DNA of 64,000 nt, taken from NCBI RefSeq assembly GCF_033118175.1, contig NC_083701.1, positions 53,705,001 to 53,769,000 of the forward strand, in the 5' to 3' direction. The notes beneath the pieces were generated by a model that was given only the letters and a program-made list of their open reading frames with translations, searched no databases and was not told where the DNA came from. A program made the position numbers and the translations under genes. Within the stretch, counting starts at the first letter, position 1. Every line of letters begins with the position of its first letter. This document shows, piece by piece, positions 57,459 to 64,000 of the stretch. This stretch comes from Dama dama. Lineage: Eukaryota > Chordata > Mammalia > Artiodactyla > Cervidae.

Positions 57459-57561
57459 AAATACAAATAATGCAAGAGAGACAATTGGAAGTAGAATTCC
57501 TGAGGTAAAACCTGGAGAAGAAAGTCGTGGCTCATATGTGATAAGTGATACATGGCATGAA

Positions 57562-57757
57562 TCGTTCAGTAGTGTCTGACTCTTTGTTACCCCATGGACT
57601 GTAGCCTGTGAGGCTCCTCTGTCAATGAAATTCTTCAGCCGAGAATACTACCATGGGTTACCATTTCCTTCTCCAGGAGATCTTTCCAACCCAGGGATGA
57701 AACCTGGGTTTCCCTCATTGCCGGCAGATTCTTCACCATCTGAGCCACCAGGGAGGC
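57562..57757 (-). mobile_element. Bov-tA SINE
   Basis: Minus strand from 'atcgttcagtagtgtctgac' to 'agccaccagggaggcca'. Confidence 0.92.
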
Positions 57758-58149
57758 CAGTGAAGTTAAGTATGTTAATCTTAATTTTCTCATCAAGTGG
57801 CTTAAGTCAAGCTATTGTCCTCACCACGGAGGACAATCCAACACATTGCTTGAATTTTTAATGACAATGTCTATGTAATCATAAGTATAGAAATGATTTT
57901 TTATTGGGTCTTAATTTTTAGAGACAAAACAAAAAACCCTGACTATGGTTGCCAGATACAAAGTAAATATTAACAACCTTGCTAAAGTGTCGCCAAAAGA
58001 GGATGGGATATGAAGAGGGAGAAGTGGAGAAATGGCTGAGTGGAGTGTGGCACTAATGTCCTTATCTCATAAAGCAGGGAGCCAGTAAGAGATAATGTCG
58101 AAAAGTATCTGGAGCATCTATTTTAAATTATTAAGATCACCAACAGAAC
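57758..58149. other. Intergenic DNA without recognised features
   Basis: Nothing recognised. Confidence 0.4.
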
Positions 58150-58780
58150 AATTAAAAAATAATTGAGCCATGAATGTCACACTCTATGAGGAAGACTATA
58201 ACAGATGCTGTGGATGCCCTACCCAAATTCCTATAGTCTACCCTGGAGTCTATCAGAGCCTGGTCCAGCACACGCTGACCCAATGGTCTCCTGTGATTCT
58301 CTCTGTTGGAAATGGGATTGGCCTGTGAACTGAACAGACCAGAAGTGTTGGGAAGATGGCCCAGGAATAACCCCTCAACCACAGTGAGGATGAGATTCTG
58401 CTTTTACTGAGAGACCATCAAGCTGTCTCTTTTTAGAGCATCCCCTGAGATACTGGTCCAGTTGCTCACAGGGGTAACTCACACATTAATCTACCTTTCA
58501 CTGGCTTTCCCTCCCTTCTGGGTTCCACTTCTCATTCCACTCCTGTGCTTCCCAGAATTTCCCTCTCAAATAAACTGCTGCTGCTGCTGCTAAGTCACTT
58601 CAGTCGTGTCCAACTCTGTGCGACCCCATATTAGCAGCATGGTCCTCTGCCCCTGGGATTCTCCAGGCAAGAATAGTGGAGTGGGTTTCCATTTCCTTCT
58701 CCATCCTCAAATAAACTTCTTGTACATAAACTCTTGTCTCAGGGTCTGTTTGTAGCGGGAGCTAAACTATAAAATGTGAT
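58150..58780 (+). repeat. Old LTR-like repeat split by a SINE
   Basis: The end 'caaataaacttcttgtacat' then 'actcttgtctcagggtctg' and 'ggagctaaact' resembles the 3' end of old mammalian LTRs (AATAAA, then a T/C-rich U5). 'attggcctgtgaactgaaca' and 'tctcctgtgattctctctg' upstream fit the same. Family not named. Confidence 0.45.
58577..58705 (-). mobile_element. Bov-tA SINE, 5'-truncated, with (GCT)n end
   Basis: The block starts gctgctgctgctgctaagtc and continues into Bov-tA to 'ccatttccttctccat'; the tRNA-like head is missing. Target duplication ctcaaataaact at 58565-58576 and 58706-58717 fixes the borders and shows that the truncation happened at insertion. Confidence 0.92.
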
Positions 58781-59199
58781 TTGAATCCTTTATTTCTCCC
58801 CATACTCAGGAGCTGATATATATCATTTACACGAAATGGCACTTTGAGTATATTACACAGTTAGGATGAAAACCACTAGAACAAATTCAAACAGTAACAT
58901 TAAAAGAGTTTTTCTCTGATGGAGTGAGAGGAGGGATGGGAGATTTTGCTTTTTATTACGTAAGTGCCAAAGGGTATAAACAGACCATTTATAAAAGAAA
59001 AAGCTAAAACGTGTATAAAAATTTCTCAGCTTCCCTAGTTATCAAAGAAATATAACGAATTATTTTCCACTTATCAATTAGGAAATCCTTAAACACTTGG
59101 CAGGTAACAAGGGTGAAGTGAAAGGAGTGCTTTTTTTTTTTTTTTTTTTTTTTTAATACAAGGTGAAGTGAAACAAGCACTTTTTCATACACTGTCAGA
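58781..59199. other. Intergenic DNA with a long T-tract
   Basis: Nothing recognised except the T24 tract with flanking repeats at 59107-59183. Confidence 0.4.
59107..59183. repeat. Imperfect direct repeat around T24
   Basis: acaagggtgaagtgaaagga (59107 on) and acaaggtgaagtgaaacaag (59158 on) flank a run of 24 Ts (59131-59154). The repeats differ at several places. It could be an old tail-only insertion or a local duplication followed by T-tract growth. Confidence 0.6.
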
Positions 59200-59560
59200 G
59201 AGATTTTAAACTTACATGATCTTCCTGAAAAAGCAATTGAGTGATTTGGTTAAGAGCTTTCATATTTTTTATACCCTCTAACTCTGTAATTTTGTTTCTT
59301 GGGAACAATTTCAGATGATGAATCAAAACTACGAACACTCATCCATAAGGCTGAACTGTTATTTACAATTGTGAAAACTAAAATTATCTAAATACTCAAA
59401 ATGTAGGGGAATTACAAGTAAATAGCATATATTCATACAATAAAATACTAGAAAGACATTAAATATCATGGTTTTGAAGAGTTTTCATTCACATAGGAAA
59501 ATGTACCTGGTCTAAAGGTGAAGAAAGACAGAATATAAAATTAGATATAATTTACCATCT
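59200..59560 (+). mobile_element. Old L1 3' fragment, plus strand
   Basis: 'ttgtttcttgggaacaattt', 'tatttacaattgtgaaaact' and 'caataaaatactagaaagac' match the layout of the ORF2 end in very old L1M elements. Highly diverged. Confidence 0.5.
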
Positions 59561-60056
59561 CAAATATCTAAAATGTATCTATTTTTACAAAGACAAGAAA
59601 AAGATGCTATGTAACATTGTTACATTTTAGCTGGAATCAGACTTTGAAAGAGGACTTCACTGGACAATTATCTTAATAAGATAATTATTAACCCCAAACT
59701 AACCACTTGGGATTTAGTTCCAATATCGAGATGTACAGGTAACAGATGATGATTTGTAAATTTCTGTGTGTGAGAAAAATGGACTAAAACAATTTTTTTT
59801 GTATTGTTACTGAGAAGAGGCAAAGAGGATGAAGCCATGAGGTGTATGTCATGGCTGTGCCTTGGGACACACCCCCTACCAAACCTTTTGTATAATCCCC
59901 TCAACTCACATAATATGACTTTTGTGATTTTTTGGTCATCATAGTGTATGTTTTGTACACAGCGTTGCGCAGGTTTATGCAAGGATGCTGGGTCCCAATC
60001 ACTGGAATTGTGGGGATAAGATAAACATCCAGGAATTAGCTAATGTCTTTGGAGAG
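59561..60056. other. Intergenic DNA without recognised features
   Basis: A 104-codon minus frame (59668-59982) has no known motif. Confidence 0.4.
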
Positions 60057-60257
60057 GGCTTCCCTTGTGGCTCAGCTGGTAAAGAATCTGCCTGCAATGT
60101 GGGAGACCTGGGTTCAATCCCCAGGTTGGGAAGATCCCCTGGAGAAGGGAAAGGTTACCCACTCCAGTATTCTGGCCTGGAGAATTCCATGGACTGTATA
60201 GTCCATGGGGTCACAAAGAGTCGGACATGACTGAGCGACTTTCACTTTCACTTTCAC
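60057..60257 (+). mobile_element. Bov-tA SINE
   Basis: Complete plus-strand unit: 'gggcttcccttgtggctcag', 'gggttcaatccccagg', 'gactgagcgactttcac' and a CTTTCA-rich tail. Confidence 0.93.
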
Positions 60258-60414
60258 ACTTGGAGGGGTGGCAGGCAGCTGCGAAGGCAGCCGTGTTCAC
60301 CACTATACCACCAATTCTGTTAGCATGCAACTTTGGTTTTCACAGGTGATGGGTTCAGAAGTGGGGTTTAGGAAATTTCAACTATCCTGGAATCACCAGA
60401 GTTATACCTACATT

Positions 60415-60612
60415 GGATTTCCCTTATGGCTCTGCTGGTAAAGAATCTGCCTGCAATGCGGGAGACCTGGATTCGATCCCTGGGTTGGGAAGATCCCCTG
60501 GAGAAGGGAAAGGCTACCCAATCCAGTATTCTGGCCTGGAGAATTCCATGGACTACAGTCCATGCAGTCGCAAAGAGTCAAACACAACTGAGTGACTTTC
60601 ACTTTCCCTTTC
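60415..60612 (+). mobile_element. Bov-tA SINE
   Basis: Complete plus-strand unit. Target duplication atacctacatt at 60404-60414 and 60613-60623. Very similar to the unit 360 bp upstream. Confidence 0.94.
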
Positions 60613-60623
60613 ATACCTACATT

Positions 60624-61984
60624 ACAAACCATATCAATCAAGGACTTAGGTTGTAAATGACGGAGGCACTTGTTGGAAGGGTCTGAGTTACATGAACCAG
60701 AGGCCGTCTGGGATCAGGGATTTTGAACTAGAATTTAAACACCATTGACACATACACCCTCTTGGTCCTCTTTCCTTCTTAGTGTATCTGCTTCATTCTC
60801 ACTTGCTTCTCATTGGATTTCTCCATTTGCTGTGATGTGATTAGCATCAATATTACATCCTACCAGCCTTGTGATTAACTTACTTTGGAAAAATTCCAGT
60901 GATGCCCTCAGATGCGCTCATCTTGGTTCATGTGCCCATCTCTTTGCAACCACTGTGGCGGAAAGAGCAAATTTCTCCAACGACTCAGCTGTGGAGTGGG
61001 AATTAGACCTGATAGTAGATTTCAGGAGGTCAAACGAAGCCCATGGGAGAATTCTGCACCTAACTTTGTTCCCAAAACACAAACAAGCAAGCAATAAAAA
61101 GTCCAAAGTTAACACAAAGAGTACAAAAAAATTATGATTCAGAAATTTAAAGACCTTTCAGTTGGCTCCAGCAGAAATAGCTGAAACCATGGACTGAGGC
61201 CTGTTAACCCATGGGGCTGTGGAGATCAGAGTATGGGGATGCCTGCTTTACCAGCATTGAAGCAGAGTTGTCCGCATTCTAAACCTGATAAAGGCATGCA
61301 GGGTAAGTTTCTAATATAGACTGACAGCCAGAGGGCCATACAATGCACAGTAATCGGCACATAGGAAATCTGCAGAACAAAGCCGATCCACGTCCCCAGC
61401 AGTGCCGCGATTCTTCGAGTGGCCTTTGTCTCCTTGTAAGACAACTCTCTCATCTTTCCTCCTCCCCTTACCTTTTGTCATCCTTTAAAAAAAAAAAAAT
61501 CCACTTCTCCTGCACCTTTCCACTTGTCTTCAGGTTCTGCTCTTTGCTGGAAGTGGCTTATCACATAAACTCATCTGTGCTAATGTGTGACATCACCCAG
61601 GTAACAGAACCTCTTGTTAACTATTAAAGATGAATCTCCCTGTATCTAAACTCTGTTCCCCTGGGCTGAATTACTTTCCTTTAAAAGCCATCTATTTTTC
61701 ATTAAAATGCTTGCAAATCCTTCGGGTTATTAGGTTTATGGCAGCCCCATTAAGCAGGACAATAATGATTTATGTAAGAATTTAGTCCAGGATCTCTGTT
61801 TTGTTCAATAAAAATGCTCAGAGTCTACCCTGCTCTTTTAGCTCCTGTAGCCTTGCATCACAGTAGTGTTTCTCTGTGACTTAAACAATTGCCCTTGTTT
61901 GTTTCTTAGGAGGATGTCAGTCCTCCTTGGAATTGTTGAAGATTTACAGCCTGGAAAGCCAAGCTATGCTGCTGTACCCCCTGC
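60624..61984. other. Intergenic DNA, possibly with old repeat traces
   Basis: 60900-61100 ('gtgcccatctctttgcaacc', 'gaattagacctgatagtaga') is open in three frames and may be an old repeat. An A13 run lies at 61487-61499. No gene recognised. Confidence 0.4.
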
Positions 61985-62155
61985 CGAGAGAGCAGCGGGG
62001 GCTCTGGATCAGGACAGACTTCGTAAAACTTCCAGGTCTGCCCATGGTGGGCCTTATGACCTTGGGCGAGTCACTTATGAGTTAAAGTTTCCTCGACTGT
62101 AAAAGTGGGAATCATACCTCACTAAGAGTGTTGTCCCGATTAAAAAAATACTAGT
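61985..62155 (+). mobile_element. MIR SINE, plus strand
   Basis: 'gagagcagcgggggctctgg', 'tgaccttgggcgagtcactt' and 'ctgtaaaagtgggaatcata' are in MIR order. Confidence 0.75.
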
Positions 62156-62469
62156 GAACTCTCTGCCAGGCTGCTGCGTCCGTTCCTTGCCTTTCCCCTG
62201 CTCTGCGTCACAAGTAGGCTGACCCCTGAAAACTGCATTTCACAGGTTCCAAGCTTCTAACTGGAGTCAGCCAAGGGGTTGGGGGTTACTCAAAGGGTCT
62301 GGGAACCAAGAAATAATAACCAGATGAGCAGAAAGAGCATATATCCTATTAATTTAAATATATATTGATGGCATTAAGTATCATCCCCCTGAATGGAATG
62401 TGTTTTAAGAGTATTTTATTTAGCCATATGGTGATCAATATTCCGTGGGCTTACAAACAGCTCATACTA
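62156..62469. other. Intergenic DNA without recognised features
   Basis: Nothing recognised. Confidence 0.4.
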
Positions 62470-62812
62470 CTCAACAACAACCAAAAAAAAAAACCCCAAA
62501 TGGGTAGAAGACATTTCTCCAAAGAAGAAATTCAGATGGCCAATAAGCACATGAAAAGATGCTCAACATCGCAAATTATTAGATAAATGCAAATCAAAAC
62601 TACAATAAGGTACCACTTCACCCTGGGCAGTGTGAGGTCATCCATCATTAAAAATTCTACAGAAAACAAATTCTGGAGAGGGTGTGGCAAAAAGGGAGCC
62701 CTCCTACACTGTTGGTGGGAATGTAAATTGGCGCAGCCACTGTGGAAAACAGTATGGAGGATCCCTCAGAAATCTAAAAACAGAATCAGCATATGATCCA
62801 GCAATCCCACTC

Positions 62813-63195
62813 TGTCGGTGAGTGCAGAGAAAGAGACAGTGAGCCGGGCAGTCAGGCAAGAAAAGGGAAATATATTAGAGGGCAACTAGAGGGTGACTGG
62901 CCCTTAAGGAGAAGCAGTGTCCTCCCTTTCTTACGGGGTCTTTCTTATACCCCACCAATGAAAAATTCTCTGAAGGGATGGTAAATGTTTAGCCTGTAGT
63001 TGAGTCCTATGGTCACGTAGCCAGAGGTCTGGAATCTGATGGCTTCACAGCTTTGAGAAGGTAGGCACCAGTGAGAAAACAGAATGTCATTTGGGCAATT
63101 TAGTCAGTCCCAAGGATCACTGTGATTTTATTCTTTGTTTGCGAGGTCAACATAATGAACTCTCTTAACAATGAGACCCCATGTGGGCCCTGTCA
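62813..63195 (-). mobile_element. Solo LTR of an endogenous retrovirus, with 5-bp duplication
   Basis: 383 bp starting TGTCGG and ending CTGTCA, flanked by cactc at 62808-62812 and 63196-63200; the L1 on both sides joins perfectly when it is removed. On the minus strand a TATA-like 'gggtataagaaaga' (about 62939-62952) comes before an A/T-rich poly(A)-like site ('taatatattt') and a C/T-rich U5, so the LTR faces left. No retroviral genes remain. Family not assigned. Confidence 0.82.
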
Positions 63196-63696
63196 CACTC
63201 CTGGACATATATCTGGACAAACCATACAAAAAGATGCATGCACCCCTGTGTTCACGGCAGCACTGTTCATAATAGCCAAGATGTGCGAACAACCGAAATG
63301 CCATCAACACAAGAACAGGTGAAGAAGATGTGGTGCACATACACACTGCAATACTGCTCAGCGTTAAAGAGAGTGAAATATTGCCATTGACAGCAACATG
63401 GATGCAGCTAGAGATGATTATACTGAGTGAAGCAAGTCAGAGAAAGACAAATACAGCTTATATGTGGAATCTCAAAGATGACATAAATGACCTATCTATG
63501 GAACAGAATCAGGGACACAGAGAATAGACTTGTGGTTGCCAAGGGGGGTGGGGGTGGGAGAGGGTTGGAGTTTGGAATTAGCAGATGCAAACTGGTACAT
63601 GTAGAATGAGTAAACAAGGTCCTACTGTATAGCACAGGAGACTATATTCAGTATCCTGTGATAAAGCATAACAGAAAAGAATATAAAAAAGAATAT

Positions 63697-63723
63697 ATAC
63701 GTGTGTGTGTGTGTGCGTGTGTA
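63697..63723. repeat. (GT)n microsatellite
   Basis: 'atacgtgtgtgtgtgtgtgc' then gtgtgtat, inside the L1 3'UTR. Confidence 0.9.
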
Positions 63724-63807
63724 TAACTGAGTCATTTTGCTCTGCAGCAGTAATTAACAACATTGTAGTTCAAATATACTTCAATTAAAAATGAATTTAA
63801 AAATATT

Positions 63808-64000
63808 CTGTGGGTTTCATTCACTACTATTATGCTGATATAGAAGTTGAAGGACTAACAGAGTTTCTGTTTCCCTATATTACTGTAGCAAAAGGTGACA
63901 TATAATCAAACAGCACCCAATTTCCCCTTTGCCTGATTATTTACCTTTCCTTTACTGGCAGGTGCATCGTGGAAATTGGAAGGATGCTGCCTGTCTGTGA
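63808..64000. other. Right edge, no feature recognised
   Basis: A possible acceptor-like 'tttactggcag' at 63952-63962 has no supporting coding frame. Confidence 0.3.

Larger units (their letters stand above)
62470..63807 (+). mobile_element. L1 3' part, plus strand, with solo LTR inside
   Basis: L1 ORF2 end ('acatttctccaaagaagaaa', 'gccactgtggaaaacagtat') and, after an LTR insertion, 'ctggacatatatctggacaa', 'ggtggggttgggag'-type 3'UTR and the end 'ataactgagtcattttgctc'. A-rich end near 63807. Confidence 0.88.

Noticed and set aside
61866..62102. Possible exon after a 'tttgtttcttag' acceptor-like site
   Set aside because: The right half is a MIR and no donor with a consistent phase follows.
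1..64000. tRNA genes
   Set aside because: All tRNA-like boxes seen belong to Bov-tA, CHR or MIR SINEs; no cloverleaf outside them was noticed.
1..64000. CRISPR arrays, operons, bacterial insertion sequences
   Set aside because: The sequence is mammalian; the repeats are interspersed retroelements without regular spacers.

Overview
The window is nuclear DNA from a ruminant, most likely a bovid. The signs are many copies of the ruminant LINE BovB, at least fifteen tRNA-derived SINE units of the Bov-tA type, two CHR-type SINEs, and one 3' end of a young ruminant L1. About two thirds of the sequence is recognisable transposon sequence. There is no bacterial or viral gene layout.

Only one host gene can be supported: the 3' end of NUDCD1 on the + strand. 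Its last two coding exons are at 27992-28151 and 30210-30502. The junction phase is consistent, with a glycine codon split G|GC. A poly(A) signal follows at 30601. Everything left of 27992 therefore reads as one NUDCD1 intron of at least 28 kb, and everything right of about 30625 as intergenic. By known human gene order (inference, not visible here) the next gene downstream would be TRHR.

The intron (1-27991) holds three large minus-strand L1 copies: 1-4085 (with its 5'UTR), 8868-12560 and 16661-23395. It also holds three BovB copies, eight Bov-tA units that all lie antisense to NUDCD1, a nested SINE/LTR composite, old MaLR and L1ME pieces, and two MIRs just before the penultimate exon. Two small unique structures stand out. 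One is a 30/31-bp inverted repeat around an 80-bp loop (26451-26591). The other is a perfect 101-bp tandem duplication (28490-28691) in the last intron.

The intergenic part (30626-64000) holds mainly plus-strand L1 pieces, seven BovB copies or fragments including the longest open reading frame of the window (450 codons, 55718-57070), an MLT1 LTR, a pogo/Tigger-type DNA transposon with terminal inverted repeats, a solo LTR with a 5-bp target duplication, and a segment at 34101-34664 whose broken frame resembles the N-terminus of a piggyBac-type transposase. The last is the most unusual item found. I did not find a previously undescribed functional system. The notable content is genome-evolution detail.

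All repeat names come from remembered consensus features. Boundaries are by eye, about +/-20 bp unless a target-site duplication is given.
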